From the NCBI RefSeq assembly GCF_019649055.1, contig NW_026570264.1:248001-312000 (forward strand): 64,000 bases of DNA. Reading direction: 5' to 3'. Below are positions 47,989 to 59,505 of this stretch, piece by piece. The position numbers and the translations under genes are program-made. The notes beneath the pieces were generated by a model, which made no database searches, had not been told where the DNA came from, and worked only from the letters and a program-made list of their open reading frames with translations. Numbering within the stretch: position 1 is the first letter of the stretch; each line of letters opens with the position of its first letter. The DNA comes from Paramacrobiotus metropolitanus (taxonomy: Eukaryota; Tardigrada; Eutardigrada; Parachela; Macrobiotidae).

Positions 47989-48550
47989 CAGAATACGGGT
48001 CCTGATCTTCGAGGATTCGGAAACCACGGTCTGCCATGATGGAGATGATGCTCTCAAACAAAACACACACTGATGAATTTACAGAAAAACGAAGAACTTC
48101 GCACAAATCGTGGAGCACTACAATCGTACAGACCATGAGAAAACAAAAACGGAGTCTACAAACGAAAACTAAAAGTTTGTTGGGAATAAGAGTTACCTTT
48201 TGTAGATTTATGCTTAGAAGTTAAATCTGATAAAGCTCAAACAGTGAATACCAAGAACAATATTGAAAATCTCGTTTGATTACGAGTGTGCGAGTGGGAT
48301 CTTCCGTCTTTGATAATAATTAATAATAATAACACTGTCGCAGTTATTCGTCAGAACATGGCGCTCCAGACTGTGAAGATACTTAGTACTGCTGCAGTGC
48401 CACACTTACAGGGTTTTCATTAGAGTGGCATTATTATTTGGCTCGGGAAATTGCTGATTAAGTACAGTAATTGTGCAGTAATGATGCTAATGGTAAGCGC
48501 AACCGAATGGACAGTACAGTACGAGCCGAAGTATTGGGTTCGGTTGCTGA

Positions 48551-49286
48551 CCAGTAAAGTTGAAATCGGCGCATATTGACCAAAATATGAGACTTATACC
48601 ACCTTGTAGTATAAAATCTGCACTATTTGGATAAATTTTTTATATTCCGGTAAGTATTATTAATTTCGTGTAATAATCATCCAAAGTAAGTATGAGAGAA
48701 CGTTCGGTGACGTCTACTCGCGCACATCAAAGATGCCGCCCATCGCGTACCTGAGATACGGATCTTCTCAAATGCTGATCGCGGATATGCTGCATCGCCT
48801 GGTTATCAGTTGGCAGATCATATCCGCGGATTCAGTGCGAGCTGAAGTGAAGTCAGCTGTATCGTCTGAGCACTGAACGGCATAATTTTTGTTTCTGGTT
48901 CTACGAACCAGAAAAATTGCAATTCAAACTTTCTAGATTTGAAAACTTACGAAAATAATAGTATTCCGTCGGCGCTCTATGTAAATCGAAAATTAGAGCG
49001 AATAATAAATTTTCTTTTATCGTTAACGTAGCTGCTGTACAGACTGGCCAGCGCTGAAGATCGGAGTAAAGATCCGTATCTCAGGTGCGCGATGGGCGGC
49101 ATCTTTGATGTGCGAGCGTAGACGTCACCGAACGTTCTCCCATACTTACTTTGGACGATTATTACACAAAAGTATTAATACTTACCGGAAAATAAAAAAT
49201 TTATCCAGATACTACAGATTTTATACTACAAGGTGGTATAAGTCTCATATTTTGGTCAAAATATGCGCTGATTTCGACTTTACTGG
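48551..49286. mobile_element. Foldback element with about 215-bp inverted ends (736 bp)
   Basis: Ends CCAGTAAAGTTGAAATCGGC and its complement (CTGATTTCGACTTTACTGG). The arms match over about 215 bp, including GAACGTTCGGTGACGTCTAC and AAAGATGCCGCCCATCGCG. It is flanked by TGA on both sides, a possible 3-bp target duplication. The spacer holds its own small palindrome (GCGGATATG...CATATCCGC). No coding capacity. Confidence 0.85.
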
Positions 49287-49539
49287 TGAGAGCCCGAACT
49301 CAAGCTCGGATCTGAACTCAGACTTGGACTACTAAATTCAGACTACACTTACGCTTTGACTAGCACGTTTCTTGTTTTCTTATGTCTTCCTATCCATCCA
49401 GTACGAGTATATATTAAAGCAGGACTCTCTGTTCGAACAGATCCCGCCTCCAAGCTGTTCTGATTGTCCAGAACCAGCCTTTCGGCTTTCAAGCTTTTAG
49501 CTATAAGCTTTCGAAACCTTAGTGCCTGTTCCAGCCTTT

Positions 49540-49720
49540 ATTTGATCAGCCAGAACTACCGGGTTTGATAGATAAATCAGAACTGCCGGATAAAACAGAG
49601 CTACCAGAGCAGCCAGATAAACCAAAACTAACAGATCAGCCAAAACTGACAAATCTGCCAGATCAGCCTGAACTGCCAATTCTTCCAGAAGTGAAGTTTC
49701 CAAACACACTAAACTTTTAA
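49540..49720 (+). repeat. Short proline-rich coding-like repeat (DQPELP)n
   Basis: The plus frame reads DQPELPGLIDKSELPDKTEL, then PEQPDKPKLTDQPKLTNLPD and QPELPILPEVKF before a stop. This is an imperfect repeat of 15-21 bp. It might be an exon of an unseen gene or a degenerate minisatellite; no flanking exon was found. Confidence 0.3.
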
Positions 49721-49789
49721 AGTTTAACAAAGCTAAGCTTTAGGAAGATTAGTACGACTAGGCTTTGGAAAGCTTAGTAAATTAATAAA

Positions 49790-50003
49790 CCCAGAAACCT
49801 TGTAACCGTAGGCCACGCGTGGGTATCCACCTTTTTAAGCCTTTTGTACCCGAAAGCCACGCCTGTGGTACCCACGTTTTTAATCTTCGGTCACCGAAGG
49901 CTTTTTAAACCTTTGGTAACCTATGGCCTTTTAAACCTTTTGTCACCGAAAGCCACGCGTGCGGTACCCGCCTTATTAAGCCTTTGGTCTCCGAAGGCCA
50001 GTA
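49790..50003. repeat. Degenerate tandem repeat, unit about 50 bp
   Basis: Four or so copies of AACCTTTTGTCACCGAAAGC-CACGCGTG-GGTACCC-CTTTTTAAG with many changes. AT-rich flanks. No coding meaning seen. Confidence 0.6.
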
Positions 50004-50147
50004 CTTTAAAAATTTTAAACGGGAGCACTGTTTAAATTCGTAACCGGTTTTGCAAAAGACTGAAAAATTACTTTACTATTTCTGTTTTCGAACAAAGCTC
50101 GTTACTGTACTTTATTAACCAGTTTAAAAACCTAAACTCAAAACATG

Positions 50148-50310
50148 AAGTATAAAATACTGGCAGTACTTTACATAAAATACTGACTTTATGTAAAGTA
50201 CTGACTGTTCACCGATTCATGGATTCACGGCATGCGGGAAGTATAAAGTATTGGCAGTACTTTAAATAAAATACTGATTTTATGTAAAGTACTGACTTTT
50301 TCACCGATTT
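50148..50310. repeat. Direct duplication of a palindromic segment
   Basis: AAGTATAAAATACTGGCAGT...TTATGTAAAGTACTGAC and a following TTCACCGATT occur twice (about 50148-50219 and 50238-50310). Each copy contains inverted ACTTTAYATAAAATACTGA / TTATGTAAAGTACTGA parts. Confidence 0.7.
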
Positions 50311-50426
50311 ACGGAATTTAGTACATGTGGATGGATACACCGCTGTGCAGTACTTCACACAATCCCGGCATAGTGTGAAGGAATTTAACATGAGGCGCGA
50401 AAGAAAAGCTATTTTTGTTTGTCGTA

Positions 50427-51544
50427 CAGGGGTGCCGCGCCAAGTTCGGACAGTTTATCTTAAAAATCACTTTAGGTCACCCACCAACAAATTACTAGTT
50501 ATTGAATTTTTCTATTATTACTGTATGTGTCATGCATCTTTTTCACTATGGGTCGCGAAGCTGAGGGCGTGGCTTGCAATACAGCGAGATTTAAAGTAAA
50601 GCAGACCAGAGTGAAAAAACGATTCGACCCAACGACCATCCTAGTCTCCCTCCTGTTTAAAATTTGTTAAGAAATTCCACTGATGCTAGAGTCCAAAAAA
50701 GTGTATGCTGGACTGTTTGCCATTCAAAGCCGTTGCTAAATTCGTCTGACTTCATTCCATTTCAATAATGGCGACGTGACCTTTGCAATATTACTGTAGG
50801 CACTTGCAGAATGGTGGATGGTGCCCTTTGAGAGCTCGCACAGGAATCGCAGTAGGTGGGATGTGTCAAGTATGTACAAAAAACTCGTTGGCAAAGCACC
50901 GAGCAACATTTTAAGCTTTTGTTTTTGCCCAAAAGGCCTGCGACATCCCATTTCAGCACGTTTTCGCACCATCGAAAAATTTGTCTGGCCACTGCTGTGT
51001 CGGTGTTTTCTCCGATCCTTCTGCCACCCATGTCTTACTGCATGCTTGGTAGATAACAGATGGAATGCAAAAATCCTCTACTTTGATGCATGTCTCATTC
51101 TTGGGAAACATCTTCTCGAAGTTGTGTATCTCGGCGCGCTAGGCAACTACATTCTTCCGGAAGCACTGTTTAACATACAAGTCTATGGGAGGTGCATCTT
51201 CATTCTGGGTTACCTCGAGCACCATCCACAAGGAAGTTTTTGCTGACCCATACCACTTACTTACCTTTAAGGCCACTCAACAATTCAGAAAAATGTCCAT
51301 CAAAGAATGTCACGTGGGGAATTTTCTAGAAGGTCAGTTATAAGCCCCCTGGAAATGACCACTACCCCATCCTGGTTTTAATCGGCTTACTACTTATTAC
51401 CCCATTTAGCATTTCAAATTTTAGCATACTCAGATCCGCATTAAAAATTACACTAGAAAAGTGCAAAATAAAAAGTGAAACCAAGTATGCTAATATTTTT
51501 AAATTTAATTTTCGCAACTGTCCGAACTTGGCGCGGCACCCCTG
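50427..51544. mobile_element. Tc1/mariner-like element, decayed (1.12 kb)
   Basis: Ends CAGGGGTGCCGCGCCAAGTT and the exact complement at the right (AACTTGGCGCGGCACCCCTG), flanked by TA on both sides. Family mate of 15159-16233. Open frames on both strands (for example 50818-51246 plus, 50762-51031 minus) are disrupted, and I could not identify a DDE signature. Confidence 0.7.
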
Positions 51545-51546
51545 TA

Positions 51547-51901
51547 CTTACAGTTAATATAATATTATTATTATTACAATGTACGATCGTCGTACGTGAA
51601 ATCCGGGTTCGTACCTTTTCTATATACCAAATTTTGACGTACTAAAGTTTCCTATAATTACAAAACTCCTGCGCATAGCTGTGACCTTGTATGTCGAACA
51701 TCATCAGTCAAGCAAAACATTTTTAAAAAGGTCAAAGCTATGCGCTGGAGTTTTGTAATTATAAGAAACTTTAGTAAGTCAAAATTTTGTATATAGAAAA
51801 GGTGCGAACCCGGATTTCACGTACGACGATCTTACATTGTAATAATAATAATATTATATTAACTGTAAGTTGTTTTGCTTGACTGATGATGTACGACATG
51901 T
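51547..51901. mobile_element. Foldback element with a re-inverted loop
   Basis: Arms 51547-51693 and 51730-51869 are inverted copies (CTTACAGTTAATATAATATT to its complement; GGGTTCGTACC against GGTGCGAACCC). The loop sequence GAACATCATCAGTCAAGCAA (51698 on) occurs again, inverted, just outside the right arm (51873-51901). It abuts the Tc1/mariner-like element. Confidence 0.85.
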
Positions 51902-52104
51902 TCAGCAGTCATCCGCATGTGTATAGAGTAGATACAGTTGTAGAATCTGTATTTACGTATAACGTCACTCTAAATTCCGAAATACTGTAGAAAAATCGGA
52001 AAGTTTGGAGGCTACAAAGCGAATGATTAAACATTCCTTTTCAAATAGAACTACCATTAAGTAGTATCAAGATTTCAAGTATTGCAGTATATACGCGTAA
52101 TACA

Positions 52105-52260
52105 TACTGTAGCCGCGCGATGAGTTTGCACCGCAGAGTCTGGTATACGGAAATCGTCATACACGCTGCAGCATGTTCTACGTAACGTGTGCGCTGTCCG
52201 ATCGGGGGCAGGCAGCGCCCGGATCTAAAAGTGGTGCAAACTTATCGCACGGCTACAGTA
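52105..52260. mobile_element. TACTGTAGCCG MITE, short copy (156 bp)
   Basis: Inverted ends TACTGTAGCCGCGCGATGAG and the complement of TACTGTAGCCGTGCGATAAG. Interior words (AGAGTCTGGTATACGG, GGCAGGCAGCGCCCGGATCT) are shared with the long copy at 35265-35671. TA at each end. Confidence 0.8.
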
Positions 52261-53920
52261 TTACATACGTACGTAATGTGCTTTCGCGTAATACGTAATA
52301 CACGTATGCACATCCCTTTATTCTGATGGCTTTTGCCCAGTAAACATACGAGTATATAACATTCCTTCTGCGAAGCACAAAATTAATTTATTGGGCAGGG
52401 TATTGGCAGCCACCTTGCGCTGTGCGTTCAGTGAGATGGAAACTGGCGTCTTGCATAAAAGTCGTTTTGTGTGTGGGTTTGATTATTGTAGCACACGTGA
52501 CCTTAGTTTTACTTTACAACGGTTTGATTGAGTATGCTTGAAGCAGCATATTTTAACTTCTTAAGAGCTCGATAAAAAGAAAATAACAAAATAAAAGAAT
52601 TTAATTACAATTACAGAGACCCCTGTTTAGGTTTTCAATTATAATAATAGTTTATATCGCAAGAATAATGCACTACGCTTACGTTTGCGTATCACGCAGT
52701 GTAGAAATTTAAAGCGATGGTGTTAGAACAACTCAACACAAATTTGGCTGCGGCTCCTAGACTAAAACCAGAACAACAGAGCGGTATACATATATACGCA
52801 TTCAGTTTTTTGAATATACTATATTTGTTTTACTTTTACGTCGGTCTGCACACAGATGCAGACTTAACACTATGTATGAAAAGAAGAAGACTAGTCTTCG
52901 CATAGGAATAGTGTTAACGTCTTGTTTTTGCTTTGTCTATGGAGATTTGTAACCAAAATGTTACACGCCTTTGATTCGCCCATTTTCGGGGAATGGTTTA
53001 GTATTTTCCGGAGGGCAAAATCCTGCAGAGCGCAGTGAGTTATCCATACATAAAGACACTGTATACGTTATGCATACAAAGACTAAGTATATACGGCTTG
53101 TTTTTGAACGGTTAATACTTTTTAAGAGAGTAGTTTAGCATTGCTGGCAGTGTAACTGTGCAACCATCCACAGTTGGTTTAGTTACTCAAGTAAGCCGCT
53201 GACCGCTGGTTGCGTTCCAGACTCCATCGAATGAAACGCTAGCTTTGTGTGTTATCGACTCATTCAATTTTGCTGAATCACCCAAGCATGGAGTTTGTAA
53301 GGATATTAGCAGTTACATTTAACGCAAAAGCCAAAAACATTTAGCTTTTTTTCTAATTCAGAATTTGTTTTTGCTGAGTGTTTTCAGAACATGCTGAATT
53401 TCTAATTTTAAATTTTCTAATTTAGAATTTGCTTTTTCATTTAAAACCGGTCAAGGGAAAATTCTGGTTGCCGGTTCCCGAGCACCACAAAAACTGAAGG
53501 CGGCGGCTGTGGAGTGTGGAGTAAAACGTACAAAGTCGATTTTGCATTCTTATCACTTACTTAAAATGAACTTAAACGTTTCATAAGCGTGATTCCGCAT
53601 GTATTGAAATTTCTTGGCAGCGACAAAAGGTGTCACAGAAAGCAGCATGTTCTAAATTTTTGAAGTTGGTTTGTTTTATACAATGACTGATCGAGCCACA
53701 AGAGTTGGAGTTATCTGGGCAAGTCCAAGAAAAACGACCAGCCGTGAGAAACTGCATTAAACCGTCGCCTGTTTGCGATTGCATCGGTTACAGTGCACCT
53801 GTTAACGTGTTTTTTCAAAACATCAAATTTTTTAATTTTGGTTCAATCCACACCTAAGGGACTAATTTCAATATTTCAGGCAGGAAATGGGTGCTAAAAT
53901 GTGCACATTCCCATTCCAGC
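52261..53920. other. AT-rich intergenic DNA
   Basis: Only short open frames. 53340-53440 is low-complexity (repeated TTCTAATTTAGAATTTG words). Confidence 0.5.
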
Positions 53921-54308
53921 AGCACGCTGCTGAAATGAAAATCTTTGAAAATTCGTAACTTTGTTATTTTCCGTGCTGAATTTTTTTATATGCGCTTAAA
54001 AAATATAAAATAATATATACTATTAGGAAGAATAACTGATTTTCTGGTTTGGTCTCAAGGTTTGGCACTCAGAGCATACGTGCTTAGCATAGCCGCCTAT
54101 GAGAAATCTCGAATGAGTCTTCCATAGACAGGTACTTCTGTTAACAGCAAAGGCTCACAGTGAATAACCCGGAATTAAAAAACTGAGAATCAGTTTTTTT
54201 GCCTAACGGTATGCGTTATTTTGTATTTTTTAAGCTTATACAAAAGAATTTAACAATAAAATTTACAAAATTACGAATTTTTGAAGATTTTTATTCCAGC
54301 AGCGTGCT
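53921..54308. mobile_element. Foldback MITE (about 390 bp)
   Basis: AGCACGCTGCTGAAATGAAA-ATCTTTGAAAATTCGTAA at the left recurs inverted at the right (TTACGAATTTTTGAAGATTT-TTATTCCAGCAGCGTGCT). Arms about 45 bp. No coding capacity. Confidence 0.7.
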
Positions 54309-55272
54309 CCATGGGCCACCGCACGCGTACATCAGCTATGTTGCTGCTAGACAGCTGGCAAAATTTTGCCAGCGGCCCAGCAGTATTGCAAACAAAATCG
54401 ACAATAAATTTAAGAAATAAGAATGGACTGCCTTGTAAATAGTATGCTCTCGTCGTACATTGTATAGTACTTAACTATCCTCCAAAATTGTTGCAAAACA
54501 GGTGCGTGTCACAGTTTGGTTACTGACTCTCGTTTCACTGTTCAGAAACAAGCCGTATAATTATAGACTATAGAAAGTCTCATGTATTCTCGATATATAC
54601 CACGACCGACGGAACTATTTCCGCGAGGAAATGCCACGAAGTGTTTTTGCAAATGCGCAGACCGAAGACGACAGAGTACGATATTCCAAGATCCTTTTCA
54701 TATTAAATTTTGAGGTATTTCCCCGCGAGTGTTGCATAGTCTGCCCAAAGGCCGTAGAACATTCTAGACTTTTGTCTGCCACATGAACAAGCCCTAGTAG
54801 TATGCCTTCTGTAAGTAGTAAGTACATATTGATCGGTGTTGTATAATTTTATGTGAAAGCAGATCTCTCGGAGGCTGTGCTGGTTATCGATCAGATCGGT
54901 ATGTGAATCGCCTACTTAGTGCGCCTTTCTCACTCTGAACTGATTACCGAAAGCTCTGTATTTGTAAGTTTGTAACCTACTTCATTAACCATATTGCATA
55001 TTATCACAGTCTCCAGTTCTACGTTCTACCACTAGTGTTCTCTGCTAAAACTGTGTTCCGCGCTTTGTAACACGTAATGCTTTTGTGTTAAACGGTATAA
55101 AAATCCAGCTTTAATCCTTTGCATTTTCATAATAGCGGTTAAATATTTGGCTTACAGTCGCTTAGTTAAAATTCAATAATTGTTACACTTCTACTATGTT
55201 TTCGTTAGGTGCATTGTATATTTTACATTTTCAGGTTAACGGCAGAGTAACTGCATCATAGATTGAATATCT
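54309..55272. other. FAX-5 upstream region
   Basis: Gene-free. From about 54960 it aligns with 27890-28239, the 5' flank of the FAX-6 remnant. TTTTCAG at 55227-55233 before GTTAACGGCAGAGTAACTGC could be a 5' UTR acceptor. Confidence 0.4.
54882..54906 (+). promoter_or_regulatory. TTATCGATC upstream motif of FAX-5
   Basis: GGTTATCGATCAGATCGGTA then TGTG, about 370 bp before the FAX-5 ATG. Confidence 0.5.
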
Positions 55273-58200
55273 ATGGAAAAGTTCCTTATATTCCCAATTC
55301 ACCAGCCAGAGTATGCCACACACGGGTCTGGAAATGGTCTTTATGACCCATTTGTTGTGGATATATGGGGAAATTCTGGTGAATTTCAGCGTGGTTACGT
55401 GTGTGATGTAGATGAACACGGCCTGTCCGTTAAGCTGGACGGCCATACGGTACAACGTGTTCCTTTCGGTCGCGCATGGCTTGTTAAACAACAAGATTTC
55501 CAAGAATCAGCTATCCATCTAAATTCGGGAGACGTTGATGTTCGCATCAGCCCCACCGACATGGGCGTGGCGTCGTGGACGCCAGCTCGGTTAGTAAACA
55601 GTATTTCGTGCGCGAGTACGGAAATGTACAAGTGTAGTTCGTGCCCGTATTCTGTTGCCACGGTGGAAGTGATCCAGCCGGGCACCATGGCAACACGATA
55701 CACCGTTATTGATGGACCAACGGCACTGGCCCAACGACTGCGCAAGCGCAGAGATCTCGGCCCACTCGTCCCACAGAAAGCCTTTCAAAAGGTCCACATG
55801 CGAATGTTCGACGCATCAGCGGAATATCCGTATCCAGAGCGCTTAATGAGAACTGCACGTTCATCTCCACGATTCCAGAATTTCTGGCTGAGGCTCACCC
55901 GCACGATGTTAGTTAGCCTGCACGATGGGTATACGGAAGTGCTGCTACCCCCTGATTTCGAGAAATATTGTTCGAGGGAGGATGACGACAACGAGGGCGA
56001 TGACCATTGCCGTCCGGTGTGGAAATCAATAGGGGATTTTGTGGATCGTTTGCTCGTAATGCAGCACAGGACCGTCGACCGAATACTGGACGGCTTGGTT
56101 ATCGCTCTTCTGCAATCACACGGTAAGAAGACTCCAAGCAGTAAACACCGTTACAACTTTCATTTAGTTGACACAGTCAGCAGAATAAAGTTCGACAGAT
56201 ATTTGATGTACAGTATATGCCGACAACGTTCATAATCAGTAATACGACTTCATGGGGCGTGTCAGGACGAGAACGAGGCCGGTCGCAAGTTCACTGCCAT
56301 TTATAATGGGGACAATGCGCAGCAGCAGGAAGATGGTCACACTGGCGGCAAAAACAATTATCACAAAAATCCTGAAGGTGCTAAATTTAATAATGGGGCT
56401 GAATATTTGCGATGTTTCAAGTGTTTGTTAACCTTTGCTTGGCACATTGCGGCTTGCCCTGCCGATGATTGCCGCCTAGTCGAAACCGAATGGAAAAGAG
56501 CAGCTCGTGGTAAAACTAAAATCAGTGAAGTGGATGATGGCGGTAATAGCCAAAAGGGGAAATGGAAGGGAGTTACAACAGTTAGTGGGAGTGCTTGTTT
56601 TATCATTTTATAAAAGGGGTGATAGAGGGCGGCAATAGTAGAAGCACACTCCTCATTAAAAATCTTAACAAATGTTTGAACACACCTAAATTTGTAAACA
56701 GGACAAAATGGAAAACCACGAAAATAAATTTATTCGTTCAACGTTGTAATTGCTACTAAAAGTTTTTTGACTATTACAAATAGAGAATGTTCACGTATAA
56801 CATCACTAAAGAAAAAAATAAATATTTTACCTGTTGGATTTACATATTTGAAAGCAATCCTGATTGAAAATGAAGATAACGAGATTCAAATTATGAATGG
56901 GGAATCATCCATTCAAACCGGCTTTGCTGATGCGCTCACTGTATCCTGTATTTCCGATCCTATTGCCCCTGTGATTTAGCAAGTGGGTTTGTGCACATCT
57001 GGACTCCGAAGCCCTTTAATATCCTTGTGCACTGCAGCACTATAAGAGATTTTTAAATGGAAAGCGATTTTTAATCGTAACCAGTACATGGCTAAAAGTA
57101 ACAGACTCATTAGCAACCTTGCATCGACGATTTCCTGATTTACAGAGATTCATGACAATGAGCTCTGCTTCGATGAACTATTCTTCGAAATCCAGCTATT
57201 TGTCTACTCATATCTGGATATATTCGACCAAAATTTAGTTAAAAGGTATGGAAATGGAAGTTCGGGTGATATTTTATTTCCACCAGTCTCAGACAAATGT
57301 TGTCTACTTGCCACAGTGTAATTTCTGCAATTTTGATTTACCGTGTGCATTATCTTTAACGTGGAATCGCATGCACCTATAAAAACTTACTTTTACTTTC
57401 ATGCTTTCATGCTTTTACTTGCTTTCGCCTATAGTGTAGAATATAGAACACAAAGTACAGAACACAGTACAAAATAAGAAAGTTCCTGTACATGTAATAC
57501 ATAATTAAGCTTTGATTATTGACAATACTCAAGAGCAATGGTTTTTGAACAGCTAATGCATTATTAATATCAGTCATTTAAGAAGATCTTGCTGGGAAGG
57601 TTACAATACGTCGATTGACATTATCAGGGTGAGCAAAACGTCTTTTAGCCTGGTCAACAGCAACATAATTCAGTCCTGCGTCAATGTGCCAACGCGCCCT
57701 ACCTTTGACGCCGTGAATCCCGACATTGCTGGATCAACACGCAGTCCCTGGATGTGGAAAGAAAGTTTCGCCTTTGCCCACCTCCTGGCTCGAACTGTCA
57801 CAAGACACTGTCGTATTCTGTGCATAATCGGGGAGTGGGATAATTGTCTGTTTTCCTTGGTGCAATTACTGAATTTCTTGTCGCTGAAGTTAAAGTGGCT
57901 GGTCATCGCTGACAATGCGGAACTGTACATTCGAGAGTTCCTAGATTTTCCTAAACCGAATAATGTCTTAAATTTTTCCGAACCGGATGTGTATACGGTT
58001 ACCTTTTACGAGTCGCCGGCATACGGAACAATTTGCGATAATATTCTGCTTCGAAATTGTGTGTTTCCTGTGCAAAATTCCATTACCTTTCCCGGTGTGC
58101 TCCATGAAGAGAAGATGCGTATCATTGACTGCCCACTGTACTTCCGCTACACGGACACGTTTTCTGTCAGCGTGACGAGTTATTCATTCAGTTTTATCGG

Positions 58201-58784
58201 CACAACGAAGGCGGATTATCTGGTTTCTGTTACCCACATGTTCGAAGTATTTTGTCCGGAGCTGGAAAGCATAAAACTGGACCGTCTGTTGGATGGCTTG
58301 AGCATTTTTCCCCTTCAAACACATCATCAAGGGCTATTGCAATGGGCGTTTATGCGAGCCTCCTTTATGCTGTAAGTAATGCACCACTATCGATTATTTT
58401 TATGGGTTTTTGACGTTCATTTGACCTTGCTGCACGGCTAATCGAAGTTAGGCTGTTGCATCTGTGCTGCTCAGAGTCTCAGCGCGACTGTTAAAAGCTT
58501 TCTGTCGAGGGGTTAGCTTTCAATAGACCTAACACCCAAGCTTCTGTCATTGCATCACAATACTTCCCGGCGGCTCGATAAAATAATGTCAGCAGGCTGT
58601 GAAAAGTCCCAGTACTTTTCTCATAGTAAAGTATCTAAAGTTGTTGGATCCGCTTTCTAGGTGGAGCAGTCCGTCCCCCGATACCATTTCCGATATTCAA
58701 AATGCCATCGTAAAGGGAGCATCACAGCGCAAACTTGTGACACAGACTCTGCATTTGTTAACATTCCTGCAGAGGCCCTTATAG
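55273..58784 (+). CDS. FAX-5: intact four-exon FAX gene (605 aa)
   Basis: Exons 55273-56122, 57146-57245, 57628-58371 and 58661-58784 (850+100+744+124 = 1818 nt, 606 codons with stop). It starts MEKFLIFPIHQPEYA. First Agenet-like module: VVDIWGNSGEFQRGYVCDVD, then HGLSVKLDGHTVQRVPFGRA. Second: NSGDVDVRISP, SWTPARLVNSI, VATVEVIQPG, YTVIDGPTALAQRLRKR. A KH0-like part carries NFWLRLTRTMLVSLHDGYTE. Exon 2 encodes HDNELCFDELFFEIQLF. Exon 3 starts RVSKTSFSLVNSNIIQSC and ends LLQWAFMRASFML. Exon 4 encodes SPDTISDIQNAIVKG and QRKLVTQTLHLLTFL. AATAAA lies 17 nt after the stop (58801-58806). No disabling change is visible. Cellular role unknown; an RNA- or chromatin-binding role is suggested only by the Agenet resemblance. 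Confidence 0.85.
56255..56613 (+). pseudogene. Zinc-knuckle-like retroelement remnant in FAX-5 intron 1
   Basis: An open plus frame with NDE-, Q- and G-rich sequence (NGDNAQQQEDGHTGGKNN), then RCFKC...WHIAACP-ADDC. This looks like a gag-type CCHC knuckle spoiled by a short insertion between its second and third ligands. It ends at a stop at 56611. AT-rich open sequence continues to about 56980. Probably a decayed gag. Confidence 0.4.
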
Positions 58785-59189
58785 AAGGGCGCTGGAGCCG
58801 CAATAAAAGACACCCCAAACGGATTGATTGTTATCTTTGCTACCGGAACACGGTCTTCCCAACATATATTCGCGCTTTTTGCACCACAAAAATTATACAA
58901 TCGGAGAACGATAGCCAGAATTCATGACTAATAGCCGGAAACGGGTGACCCAAAAGCTGCAACAGATACCATTCTTACAGTAATTTCTGCAAAGAGGCGT
59001 TAGACCTGCAATAAAAGGAGCCATGGAGTGCTTGACTGATTTATAATTTTCTTCCATAAACATTATTTACGGCGCTACTAGTATTTGTATACTTTGTACC
59101 GGTCCACCTTACGACTCTTGCGTTATTAATGTTCCAGCAATCAGGAAGTATTTGTATCCCGTAAAATGTGTACTGTATGACTATGGTAA

Positions 59190-59470
59190 AGAGAAGAATA
59201 TCCCATCTGTCCGCCTACTCGCAGACTGCAACACCAGCCGAGTAGCAGAATAAAATCATTTCCCATGTGACGGCAAGATAAACAAACAAATCCGCAAATA
59301 ATCGGGATCCTGCGCTTCTCAGTGCTGGGCGAATCATAAATGCAGTTTATTGTCAAACACCATCTGCACCTCTACATCAATCGATCACTTTTCTTTCTTC
59401 CATCACGATTCACATGTTGAATATTACTGCGAACATCGTTTTCGTACATTTAACTTATGGTCTGTTGATT
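59190..59470 (+). promoter_or_regulatory. Conserved Gr intergenic block, copy 3
   Basis: Aligns with 1690-1910 and partly 43060-43115. It ends about 35 bp before the Gr3 ATG and contains ATCAATCGATCAC and ACAAACAAATCCGCA. Confidence 0.45.
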
Positions 59471-59505
59471 AAAATGACCGTGATAACGTCTTTATCCATT
59501 GAACC

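Noticed and set aside
47714-48136. A 140-codon minus frame (MADRGFRILEDQD...) as a single-exon gene
   Set aside because: A shifted frame over the same DNA gives four exons with consistent phases and a signal peptide, which explains the region better.
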